NCBI GenBank assembly: GCA_049792815.1
Contig: JBARBG010000057.1
Span: 13,648 to 77,647, forward strand
Origin: DAIDKA01 sp049792815
GTDB taxonomy: Bacteria > Pseudomonadota > Gammaproteobacteria > Steroidobacterales > Steroidobacteraceae
Length of the DNA stretch: 64,000 nucleotides
Reading direction: 5' to 3'
Position 1 is the stretch's first letter, and each line of letters starts with the position of its first letter. The translations under genes and the position numbers were made by a program. The notes under the pieces are model-generated. The model saw nothing but the letters and a program-made list of their open reading frames with translations, was not told the origin of the DNA and made no database searches. Below are positions 10,479 to 18,278 of this stretch, piece after piece.

Positions 10479-10516
10479 ACCCGGCCAGAACAGTGTTAAT
10501 GGCATGATCGGGTATT

Positions 10517-10544
10517 AGCACAATGTGTTGTGCTTTCAGCACAA
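10517..10544 (+). promoter_or_regulatory. Three-arm repeat in receptor leader (alternative hairpins)
   Basis: AGCACAA (10517-10523), its complement TTGTGCT (10528-10534) and AGCACAA again (10538-10544). The middle arm can pair with either flank, through a 4-nt or a 3-nt loop, so two mutually exclusive 7-bp hairpins are possible. Arm centres are 10-11 bp apart, so a protein operator is the other reading. The element ends 8 bp before the AAGGGGGA ribosome binding site of the receptor gene. Confidence 0.55.
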
Positions 10545-10563
10545 CGGACAACAAGGGGGAATC

Positions 10564-13068
10564 ATGGATCGCATTTCAACGCGCAGTTCCTACGCCATCG
10601 CCATGGCCGTGTCAGCGAGCCTCTACTGCTGTGGCGCGCTCGCACAGCAGGCCCCAACGACCACCTCCAGCACCCAGAAATCCAGCGACACCGACAACGG
10701 CACCCTGGAGGAGGTCACCGTCACCGCCCGCTACCGCTCGGAAAACCTGCAACAGACCCCCATCACCATCACCGCGCTGACTGCGGCCGATATTCAGGCA
10801 CAGCAGCTGGTGAACGTGAATGACTTAGGTTCGGTGGTTCCGAACGCCTACTTCAGGACACCGGTCAGCAACTACGGCCCGACGGAGACCATCGGCCTGC
10901 GCGGCATCACCCAGGTGGATTTCAGCTACACCTTCGAGCCCGCCGTTGCGGTCTACGTGGACGATGTCTATCACGCCACCGAAACCGGAGCGTCGATGGA
11001 CCTGACGGATCTGGAACGCGTTGAGGTTCTGAACGGCCCGCAAGGCACGCTGTTCGGGAAAAATGCCCTCGGCGGCGCCATTCGCCTGATCACGGTCAAG
11101 CCCAAGGGCGATGACTCCGGCACCTTCGCCGTCACCTACGGCCAGCACCACCGCGTGGATCTGAAGGGAATCGGCGACTTTTCCCTGGTCCCGGACAAGC
11201 TCTTCATACGCATCATCGGCTCATCCAGTTCCGAAGACGGCTTCGGACACTACCTGGATTTCGCCTGTTCGATGGCGGCGCAGGGAACGCCGGCGCTGTC
11301 AGGCAGCCTGCCCGAGACCATCTCCCCGACGCAGGGCAATGGTTGCGCACTGGGCGGCCTGGGTGGCTTCAGGCATGAGGGGGGCAAGGTGGAACTGCGC
11401 TATGTCGCCAGTGATGACCTGGAGATCAACCTCAACGCCAACTACACCAAGCAGGCCGACGAGCCGTATCCGCAGGCCCTGCTGACGATGTACCAGACGA
11501 CGGATCTGATCAACTCCCTGTATTCGAACGGACTGGTCTTCCCGAAGTACGGCATCAACTACACCGGAAATCCAGGGTTCGTTTCTCCCAGTCCCTACGA
11601 CAACTACGCAACCTTTGGTGACGTCGTGACCGGGCAGCAGAACGATCCGACGGCCTACCTTTCCGAGTGGGCCATACCGCTGACGGTGGACTACCGGATC
11701 AATGACAACCTGCATGCCAAGTTGATCCTGGCGTATGAGACCTACCAGTCGAACTGGTCCAACGACAGCGACCTGACTCCCTTTGGTCTGGTTCAGACCA
11801 CCTACCTGCAGGAGCATGGGCAGAAGTCCGCCGAATTCCGCCTGGAAGGCACCTCGCTCGCGAATAAGCTCGACTGGACCACGGGCCTCTTCTTTTACGA
11901 TTCCCACGACCTCGCCTACAACACGACCAACTTCGATGCCTTCGCCTTTAAGTCCTTCATCTTCCCGAACGGCCTGCTGGGCAACAATGTCGCCAACGAC
12001 TCCTACACCGACAAGAACAAGTCGGCGTTCGTTCACGGCGAATACAAGTTCACGGACCAGTGGTCGGTGTCGGCGGGCGTGCGCTACACGGATGAGAACA
12101 AGGCCAATGTGTTTGACCATGTGAATGAGTATCCGGCCGATTCCATCGTGGTGCCGAACCCCAAGACCCTGTCCTCGAGCCGCTTCGACTACAGTGGCAG
12201 CGTCAATTTCCAGGCCACCAATGACATCCTGTTCTACGGCTCAACGGCGACCGGCTTTCGTTCACCGGGCTTCAATCCACGGCCCTTCACCGTGGGACAG
12301 TTGCAGGAAGTCCCGGGCGAGCACGCCATCCAGTACGAGCTTGGCAACAAGAGCGACTTCCTGGATCACCGGCTGCGCGCCAACACCGCGATCTTCTACA
12401 TCGATTACCAGGCTCACCTGACCCCGGTCAACGCCACCCAATGCGATGCGCCGACGGATCTGAATCCGGCCACCTACCAGCTGGCCCCGGGAGCGACCTG
12501 CCCCGTCGGCACGTATTACGCGGGCACCGGCGGTCAGCCCTGGTTCCTCACCGTGGTGGAACCGGCCAGCATTCGCGGCATCGAGGAGCAGCTTTCCGCC
12601 ACACCGCTCGACGGACTGCGCATGGACCTGAACGTTGGCTACAACCAGTTCCACAGCAACGCCAGCAATCCGTCCGCGCCGGGCTATGTGAATCCTACGG
12701 TCAAACTGCAGCCCGCACTCAATATGAGCGCCGGCATCCAGTACGATCTGAAACTGGGCGCGGCCGGCACGCTCGCACCACGCCTCGACTGGACCTACCA
12801 GTCATATCAGACCAATGGTCCGATCGCTGCGGTCCAGGTGCATCCGTACTACATCATTCCCGGCTACGGCCTCTTCAACCTGCGTCTGAATTACACCCCC
12901 ACGATTGGCAAGTGGAATATCGCGGCAGGCGTCACCAACCTGTTCAACAAGTTCTATTGGCAACAGCTGGGCGCCAATTCAATACCGCCGGCGCTGGCGG
13001 TGTCCGGACGGGTCGGTACTCCCGGCCTGCCGCGGGAATGGACGGTCACGTTCACGAAGAACTTCTGA
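10564..13068 (+). CDS. TonB-dependent receptor
   Basis: An outer-membrane active transporter of 834 residues powered by TonB-ExbBD. It has a signal peptide ending near CGALAQQ, a plug domain opening with LEEVTVTARYRSENLQQTPI and containing VEVLNGPQGTLFGKNALGGAIRL, and a 22-strand barrel ending in an aromatic residue (VTFTKNF). The ATG at 10564 has a strong AAGGGGGA site. The plug sequence resembles the sphingomonad-type receptors that are abundant in aromatic and polysaccharide degraders. With esterase, ligAB and tannase genes around it, uptake of a plant aromatic ester is plausible, but an iron complex cannot be excluded. A palindrome and a three-arm repeat precede it. Confidence 0.9.
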   Translation: MDRISTRSSYAIAMAVSASLYCCGALAQQAPTTTSSTQKSSDTDNGTLEEVTVTARYRSENLQQTPITITALTAADIQAQQLVNVNDLGSVVPNAYFRTPVSNYGPTETIGLRGITQVDFSYTFEPAVAVYVDDVYHATETGASMDLTDLERVEVLNGPQGTLFGKNALGGAIRLITVKPKGDDSGTFAVTYGQHHRVDLKGIGDFSLVPDKLFIRIIGSSSSEDGFGHYLDFACSMAAQGTPALSGSLPETISPTQGNGCALGGLGGFRHEGGKVELRYVASDDLEINLNANYTKQADEPYPQALLTMYQTTDLINSLYSNGLVFPKYGINYTGNPGFVSPSPYDNYATFGDVVTGQQNDPTAYLSEWAIPLTVDYRINDNLHAKLILAYETYQSNWSNDSDLTPFGLVQTTYLQEHGQKSAEFRLEGTSLANKLDWTTGLFFYDSHDLAYNTTNFDAFAFKSFIFPNGLLGNNVANDSYTDKNKSAFVHGEYKFTDQWSVSAGVRYTDENKANVFDHVNEYPADSIVVPNPKTLSSSRFDYSGSVNFQATNDILFYGSTATGFRSPGFNPRPFTVGQLQEVPGEHAIQYELGNKSDFLDHRLRANTAIFYIDYQAHLTPVNATQCDAPTDLNPATYQLAPGATCPVGTYYAGTGGQPWFLTVVEPASIRGIEEQLSATPLDGLRMDLNVGYNQFHSNASNPSAPGYVNPTVKLQPALNMSAGIQYDLKLGAAGTLAPRLDWTYQSYQTNGPIAAVQVHPYYIIPGYGLFNLRLNYTPTIGKWNIAAGVTNLFNKFYWQQLGANSIPPALAVSGRVGTPGLPREWTVTFTKNF

Positions 13069-13074
13069 AGCAGC

Positions 13075-13103
13075 CCGGCCCTTCGCTGGCAGCGAGGGGC
13101 CGG
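13075..13103. terminator. Bidirectional hairpin terminator, receptor/tannase
   Basis: A 12-bp stem with one G-U pair (CCGGCCCTTCGC pairing with GCGAGGGGCCGG) and a TGGCA loop, placed between the convergent stop codons at 13068 and 13106. There is no clear T tract, so its efficiency is uncertain. Confidence 0.55.
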
Positions 13104-13105
13104 TA

Positions 13106-14698
13106 TCAGGGCGCCGCGCAGCGGAAGTTTGCGGCCTCATCGATGCTGCCCTGACCGGTATAGCGCGCGACCTGCGGATAGGGACATAGCGGCCTCGAGC
13201 GCACTTCCTGAGTCTTGACGACGCGCGCGGCGCGGATCGAATCGGGCGCCTTGCCCTTCTCGACCCAGTCGACGAGCGCCGTCACGGCATCGAAGCGGTC
13301 CGTTGCGACGCCGCCGCCGCAATGACCCATGCCGGGCACCATGAACAACCGAAAAAACTGCGGTGTATCAGGACCATTGCGGGTGAGCGCCTGCTCGTAG
13401 TAATTGACGCCCACCATGGGCTGCAAAATCGGATCGGCCCAGCCATAGGTCATGATGAGCTTGCCGCCGCGGCGCCTGAAGCGCGCCAGATCGGTGTCGG
13501 TGGCATTGACCAACTGGCCCCAGGCATCCAGCTGGTGGGTATCGCGGTCAAAATCAAAGCTGCGATAGTCATAGTCCGGCTGTGGCGGGGTGTGCACCAG
13601 GTAGCGCAGGGTGCCTTCGGCCAGATTGAAATCGGCGGCCTTGCGGTCAGGCTGGGACGCAACGATGAGATTCATCCAGCCGTTGGCCGCTTCGCTGCCC
13701 GGCATGAAGCCCGGGAACAGCTGCTGGCCATGGCTGACCGGCCCGCCATAGATCTTCGCCAGCGTCGCAGTCTGCGCGCTCGTGAGACAGGTGTCATTGT
13801 CCGTACCGGCCGCGCACGCCGGCAGATCCGTCTTCACATCCAGCGTGCAGCGACGCGGATCATCGATCTGTCCATCCTGCAGGCCATCCACGGCATCGCA
13901 TTTGGACATGACGGCCCGGGCCACCACTGCGAGCTTCGCGGCCGACAGGGGCGCGGCATCCAGCGCCCGCTGATTCCACACCGCTCCCAAGGTGAAGCCG
14001 GTCTGGTTGATCCAGGGCGAATTGGCGAGGATGCCGTCGAAATCCTGCGGATAGCGTTCCGCCTCGATCATTCCCTGGCGTCCGCCGTTTGAGCAGGAGT
14101 TCCAGTAGGAAGTCTTGATGTCCCGGCCATAGTAGGCCTGGGTGATGTCCTTGGCGGTCACCGCGGTGAGATTGACGGCGCGATAGGCATAGTCGATGGC
14201 CTTGGCGGGATTGCTCAGCACGAAGGTGCCACCCGGCTCCTTGCGCGCGTCGTGCCCGGTATTGGTCTGCGCGAAGGCGAAACCCGCCTGCAGCGCCGCA
14301 TTGCGCTGTGCCACCCGTGTCGGATCCTCGAGCGATTCGCCGGCATGGCCACCATTGCCGATCATGTAGAAGCGTCCGTTCCAATGCGCTGGAAGACTGA
14401 CCTCGAAGGCAATCTCAGGCGCGAGTACCCCGTTCACTTGGCAATGCGCCGGAACTGCGGGGCCGGCCGCCACCGCCTGCGCCTTGAGGGCTATCACTTC
14501 GCGGGCGGTGTACTGACCCAGCGCGTCACAGCTCATGTGCGGTGCGAACTTCGCCTGGGTGTAGTGGCTCAAGGAGTTGCGCGCCGCGCTGAAGGCCTGC
14601 GCCTGGACGCGCTGGGCGCCCAGGGTCAAGGTGACGGCTGCAACACCTACAAACAGGGGCGGCGCGATCTTACGGTAGCATCCCTTTTGGCTTGGCAT
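13106..14698 (-). CDS. Secreted tannase/feruloyl esterase family hydrolase
   Basis: A 530-residue exported alpha/beta-hydrolase of the tannase/feruloyl esterase family, which releases gallate, ferulate or similar acids from esters. The family CS-D-HC pattern is complete: the Cys-Ser pair around the nucleophile Ser203 (SYWNSCSNGGRQGM), the Asp of TYGWADPILQP, and His-Cys in VPGMGHCGGG, where a disulphide joins the two Cys. A CDAVDGLQDGQIDDP calcium-loop-like stretch is also typical. The ATG at 14698 gives a signal peptide and has AGGGGAG upstream. The SYLF gene is divergent. Family members include fungal-type feruloyl esterases and MHETase; the exact substrate is not readable, though the ligAB genes nearby would consume a protocatechuate-type product. 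Confidence 0.9.
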   Translation of the reverse strand: MPSQKGCYRKIAPPLFVGVAAVTLTLGAQRVQAQAFSAARNSLSHYTQAKFAPHMSCDALGQYTAREVIALKAQAVAAGPAVPAHCQVNGVLAPEIAFEVSLPAHWNGRFYMIGNGGHAGESLEDPTRVAQRNAALQAGFAFAQTNTGHDARKEPGGTFVLSNPAKAIDYAYRAVNLTAVTAKDITQAYYGRDIKTSYWNSCSNGGRQGMIEAERYPQDFDGILANSPWINQTGFTLGAVWNQRALDAAPLSAAKLAVVARAVMSKCDAVDGLQDGQIDDPRRCTLDVKTDLPACAAGTDNDTCLTSAQTATLAKIYGGPVSHGQQLFPGFMPGSEAANGWMNLIVASQPDRKAADFNLAEGTLRYLVHTPPQPDYDYRSFDFDRDTHQLDAWGQLVNATDTDLARFRRRGGKLIMTYGWADPILQPMVGVNYYEQALTRNGPDTPQFFRLFMVPGMGHCGGGVATDRFDAVTALVDWVEKGKAPDSIRAARVVKTQEVRSRPLCPYPQVARYTGQGSIDEAANFRCAAP

Positions 14699-14751
14699 AC
14701 TCGCTCCCCTGGGAATGCCCCAGCATAGACCGATGTCTGAAGGAGATCGAT

Positions 14752-15327
14752 ATGAAAGCACCTCGTACAGTCCTGTTGCTGGTCGCGGCTTTGCTGCTGC
14801 CGGTTGGCGCCGTGATGGCCAGCTCCTATGGCGACACGGTCACTCTGTTCAAGAACGCCGGTCAGAGTGCGGCCTATTTCAACGACTGCTATGGCTATGC
14901 CGTCTTCCCGACCGTGGGTAAGGGTGGCTTCGTCGTGGGTGGCGCGCATGGAACCGGCCATGTCTACGAACACGGCCACTACATCGGCGAGGCTGCGGTG
15001 ACTCAGCTTAGCGTCGGCTTCCAGGTCGGCGGCCAGGCCTACAGCCAGATCGTCTTCTTCAAGGACAAACGCGCGCTGGAAGAATTCACCGGCGGCCAGT
15101 TTGCCTTTGATGCGGGAATGGGCGCGGTCGCCATTACCGCGGCCGCCGGCGGCACGATGGGCACCGAAGGGGCCAGCGGCGATGTGAGCGGCGGCAAGAA
15201 GGACGCCCTGACGGCGGGCAAGTACTACAAGGGCATGGCCGTATTCACCATCGTGAAGGGCGGCGCCATGTATAACGCCACCGTGGCCGGCGAGCGCTTC
15301 TCGTTCAGGCCGCGCGATAATACCTAG
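14752..15327 (+). CDS. Lipid-binding SYLF (Ysc84-like) domain protein, exported
   Basis: A 191-residue protein with a signal peptide (MKAPRTVLLLVAALLLPVGA) and a SYLF/Ysc84 domain over the rest. Recognisable stretches are GYAVFPTVGKGGFVVGGAHGTG near residues 45-66, GEAAVTQLSVGFQVGGQAYSQIVFF, and KYYKGMAVFTIVKGGAMYNATV at the end. In eukaryotes the domain binds phosphoinositides; the role of the periplasmic bacterial forms is unclear. The ATG at 14752 has AAGGAG 7 bp upstream. The gene appears to be monocistronic, with a very strong hairpin 30 bp after its stop. Confidence 0.88.
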   Translation: MKAPRTVLLLVAALLLPVGAVMASSYGDTVTLFKNAGQSAAYFNDCYGYAVFPTVGKGGFVVGGAHGTGHVYEHGHYIGEAAVTQLSVGFQVGGQAYSQIVFFKDKRALEEFTGGQFAFDAGMGAVAITAAAGGTMGTEGASGDVSGGKKDALTAGKYYKGMAVFTIVKGGAMYNATVAGERFSFRPRDNT

Positions 15328-15357
15328 TTCGGCCCGTAGTAAAGACGAGTAGCTCAT

Positions 15358-15385
15358 GGGCCGCTGGCGGCACCGCCAGCGGCCC
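15358..15385. terminator. Strong GC hairpin after the SYLF gene
   Basis: A perfect 12-bp stem (GGGCCGCTGGCG pairing with CGCCAGCGGCCC) with a GCAC loop. It is placed to end SYLF transcription before the flavin reductase gene. No T tract follows, so it may need another factor or serve as an mRNA-stabilising hairpin. Confidence 0.6.
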
Positions 15386-15438
15386 GGTCTTGGGCCACTG
15401 CTGGTAACCTAGCGAGGTTATGGCGGCGTGGAACCCAA

Positions 15439-16059
15439 ATGACCACTTTCCATGTGTATGAACCCGGCGCGGGCCATGGCCTGGCCCACGACCCACTCAA
15501 TTCAATCGTCGCCCCACGCCCCATTGGCTGGATCTCCAGCCGCAGCGCCAGCGGCGTGCGCAACCTCGCGCCCTACAGCTTCTTCAACCTCTTCAACTAC
15601 AAGCCGCCCATCGTCGGCTTCGCCAGCGTCGGGTGGAAGGACTCGGTGGACAACATCAGGGCAACCGGCGAGTTCGCCTGGAACCTGGTGACATGGCCGC
15701 TGGCCGAGGCCATGAATGCAACTTCCGCGGCCGTTCCCGCGACGCAGGATGAATTTGAACTCGCGCACCTCACCCCGGCCCCCGCCCTGCTCATTGGCGC
15801 CGCGCGAGTCGCCGAGAGTCCGGTGTGTTTTGAATGCCGCCTGTCGCAGCTGCTGCGCCTCACCGACAGTCACGGCGCGGACACCGACACCTGGCTGGTG
15901 CTGGGCGAAGCGGTCGCCATCCATATCCGTCAGGACCTGATCCGCAATGGCCTGTACGACACCGCGGCCGCGGAACCCATCATGCGCGGTGGCGGTCCCG
16001 CCGATTATTTCCGGCTGGATCCGGCCTCGAAGTTCCAGATGTGGCGGCCAAAACCCTGA
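15439..16059 (+). CDS. Flavin reductase-like domain protein
   Basis: A 206-residue protein of the flavin reductase-like FMN-binding split-barrel family. Members bind FMN and either supply reduced flavin to a monooxygenase or act as oxidoreductases themselves. The FMN-binding N-terminal pattern is visible: SIVAPRPIGWISSRSASGVRNLAPYSFFN, followed by PPIVGFASVGWKDSVDNIRATGEFAWNL. The C-terminal part GEAVAIHIRQDLIRNG is also typical. No monooxygenase partner lies beside it, so its redox partner and substrate are unknown. Its 3' end overlaps the likely GTG start of the following protease-like gene by 19 bp, suggesting coupled translation of two functionally unrelated proteins. Confidence 0.87.
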   Translation: MTTFHVYEPGAGHGLAHDPLNSIVAPRPIGWISSRSASGVRNLAPYSFFNLFNYKPPIVGFASVGWKDSVDNIRATGEFAWNLVTWPLAEAMNATSAAVPATQDEFELAHLTPAPALLIGAARVAESPVCFECRLSQLLRLTDSHGADTDTWLVLGEAVAIHIRQDLIRNGLYDTAAAEPIMRGGGPADYFRLDPASKFQMWRPKP

Positions 16060-18278
16060 AGACCCCCGCCATGCTTGCCGTAGTGGCGCTGCTCGCATCA
16101 TCCGCGGTGCTGGCGGATCTTGCATCGCAGTCCCATACGGACGCGGCCGGGCGCATTCAGGTCGACGTCCATTTCGACTGCTCACTCGCCCCGCCCCTGC
16201 AGGCGCTGGCCGCGGCCGGACTCTCGGCCACCTCGACCGTGAAGTCCGGGACGCTGTGCGTCGTGGAAGGCTGGACCCCACCCACTGCGCTTGCGAAGCT
16301 CGCGGCAGTCGGCGGGGTGAGCCGGCTCGCGGCCCCATCCTATGTGCTGCCAGTGCGGCCCCGCGCGCTGCGGCCCGTGATTCACACACCGGCGCGCGCG
16401 CCCGTGGAAAAACTGGGCGCAGCGGACTCCATTGATGGGAATGGCATCTCGATCATGCGCGCTGGGCAGTTCCTCAACCAGACCGGTGTCTCCGGCGCGG
16501 GAGTGACGGTGGGCGTGCAGTCCACCGGCGTGTTCAGCCTGTCAAGCATCCAGGCGCGCGGCGAACTGCCGGGCTCAGTCACGGTGCTCTACCCCGCAGG
16601 CAACAACATCCCGGCAGCGGCCGATGAAGGTACGGTGCTGCTGGAGGAGATCCACGCCGTGGCACCGGGTGCGAATCTGATCTTCTGCGGGCCGTGGACT
16701 TTCGTGGACTACATTTCGTGCCTGTCACAGCTGGTCAGCGCGGGCGCCGGCATCGTGCTGGATGACACGGGTTTTGTCAGCGACGGCGTGATGTCGCAGA
16801 ACAATGATCAGACCAGTGCGGTAGCGCAAATCCTCGCCCAAAACCCGGGAACCCTGATGCTCACTGTGGCGGGCAATAATGGTGGCACCTACTGGGAGGG
16901 CGATTACGCACCAGTGAGCGCCGCGAGTACCACGCTGCCCACGCTGTCCTGTCCTGCCGGCGCCGGAACAACCGACGGGTACGTTGCTACGTTCGGCGGC
17001 AGCAGCAGTGAGACCCTGACGGTGACAGGCTATGACAGCTTCCCGCTGCTGCTGGCCTGGGCCGATCCGCCCGGACAGCTCACGAGCGACTTCGATGTGT
17101 TCTGGATTGCAGCGGGTGCCACGACGCCGACGGGATGTTTTTCCACATCGGGCGCCACCAGCGACCAGGTTCAGCAGTCGGTCAGCCTGCCGCCCGGCAC
17201 GTATACCCTGGTCGTCGCCTCGCCTGATGCAAGGGCCGCGGGGAAGTTCCTGAAACTCTGGGCGGGTGGGGATGGCCTGACGATGTTCTCGACGGCGACC
17301 GCGGGCGGGGTGGTCACGCCCCAGGCGCTGGCGCCCGGCGTGCTGATTGTCGGCGCGGTCAATGGCTCCGATGGCGTCGGCAATGGCATCGAACCGTTTT
17401 CGAGCACGGGGCCGGTGACGATGGTCTTCCCCGCGTCCGCGCAGCTGCAGGCGCCCACCCTGGTCGCACCCGATGGCATTGTGGTGGATGCTGCTGGAAC
17501 CTACTTCGAGTCGGAGTTGTTTCCCGATGGCAATTTCTACGGGACGTCGGCCTCGGTGCCGAATGCGGGGGCGGTCGCCGCATTGCTGCGCAGTGCCTTC
17601 CCCACTTTGAGCGTGTCCCAGATCACCAGCGCGCTGCAAAGCGGCGCCACGGTGCTGGGCGGCGCCGCGCCGGATGAGGTGTACGGCTACGGCCGGGTCG
17701 ATGCGCTGGGCGCGCTGGGCACAGTCCCCGCACCCACGATGACGGCGCTGACTGACGCATCGAGTTCGGGCAGTGCCAGCACTGCGACCCAGCCCTTCAT
17801 GATTAGCGGCACCGGCGCACTGCATTTCACCGTCAGCAGCAGCAATACCGCCCTGGTGCCCAACTCGATCGTGAATGCCGGGACACCCGGCGTCACGGTC
17901 TCCTCGGGCTGTGGAACCACTACGCTCAGCTGCACGCTGTTCGTGACTCCGGTTCTGGGTCAGAGCGGGACGGCGACGCTCACCGTCTCGGCGCTCGATG
18001 GCGCAAATCGCGCGGCCTCCGCGCAGCTGCTGTTCACCGCCACCGATCCCGCGCCGGCTCCGCCTCCGCCTCCACCTCCGCCGCCGCCCAGCGGCAGTCC
18101 TGGTGGGGGCGGCGCATTGCAGGGATGGGCGCTGCTGTGGCTGGCGCTCGCCGTGTGGTCAAAGGTACAAAGTGAGCTTCAGAACGCCCGAGAAGGGCTC
18201 AAGCGGATGCACCTGGATGCCATCCATCCCCGCGGCCGGTTCGCCCGCAAGTCGCGAAGTGTAGTAGTAGCCCGATGA
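16041..18278 (+). CDS. Subtilase-like secreted protein with atypical active site and disrupted C-terminal anchor
   Basis: A protein of about 745 residues: signal peptide, S8 peptidase-like domain, Ig-like region, proline-rich linker, and a Gly-rich hydrophobic C terminus. Subtilase features are VAPGANL after a conserved His (DEGTVLLEEIHAVAPG) and the nucleophile Ser in FYGTSASVPNAGAVAALL. The catalytic Asp, expected in a VGVxSDG motif, reads VGVQSTG here, so it may be inactive. I chose GTG 16041 because it adds a Lys-bearing n-region to the signal peptide; ATG 16071 is the alternative. The end resembles a GlyGly-CTERM sorting tail, but the frame then runs 120 bp into the antisense receptor gene. 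Shifting one frame near 18146 gives a short ARRVV-type basic tail and a stop at 18173-18175, suggesting a frameshift. Confidence 0.75.
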   Translation: MAAKTLKTPAMLAVVALLASSAVLADLASQSHTDAAGRIQVDVHFDCSLAPPLQALAAAGLSATSTVKSGTLCVVEGWTPPTALAKLAAVGGVSRLAAPSYVLPVRPRALRPVIHTPARAPVEKLGAADSIDGNGISIMRAGQFLNQTGVSGAGVTVGVQSTGVFSLSSIQARGELPGSVTVLYPAGNNIPAAADEGTVLLEEIHAVAPGANLIFCGPWTFVDYISCLSQLVSAGAGIVLDDTGFVSDGVMSQNNDQTSAVAQILAQNPGTLMLTVAGNNGGTYWEGDYAPVSAASTTLPTLSCPAGAGTTDGYVATFGGSSSETLTVTGYDSFPLLLAWADPPGQLTSDFDVFWIAAGATTPTGCFSTSGATSDQVQQSVSLPPGTYTLVVASPDARAAGKFLKLWAGGDGLTMFSTATAGGVVTPQALAPGVLIVGAVNGSDGVGNGIEPFSSTGPVTMVFPASAQLQAPTLVAPDGIVVDAAGTYFESELFPDGNFYGTSASVPNAGAVAALLRSAFPTLSVSQITSALQSGATVLGGAAPDEVYGYGRVDALGALGTVPAPTMTALTDASSSGSASTATQPFMISGTGALHFTVSSSNTALVPNSIVNAGTPGVTVSSGCGTTTLSCTLFVTPVLGQSGTATLTVSALDGANRAASAQLLFTATDPAPAPPPPPPPPPPSGSPGGGGALQGWALLWLALAVWSKVQSELQNAREGLKRMHLDAIHPRGRFARKSRSVVVAR

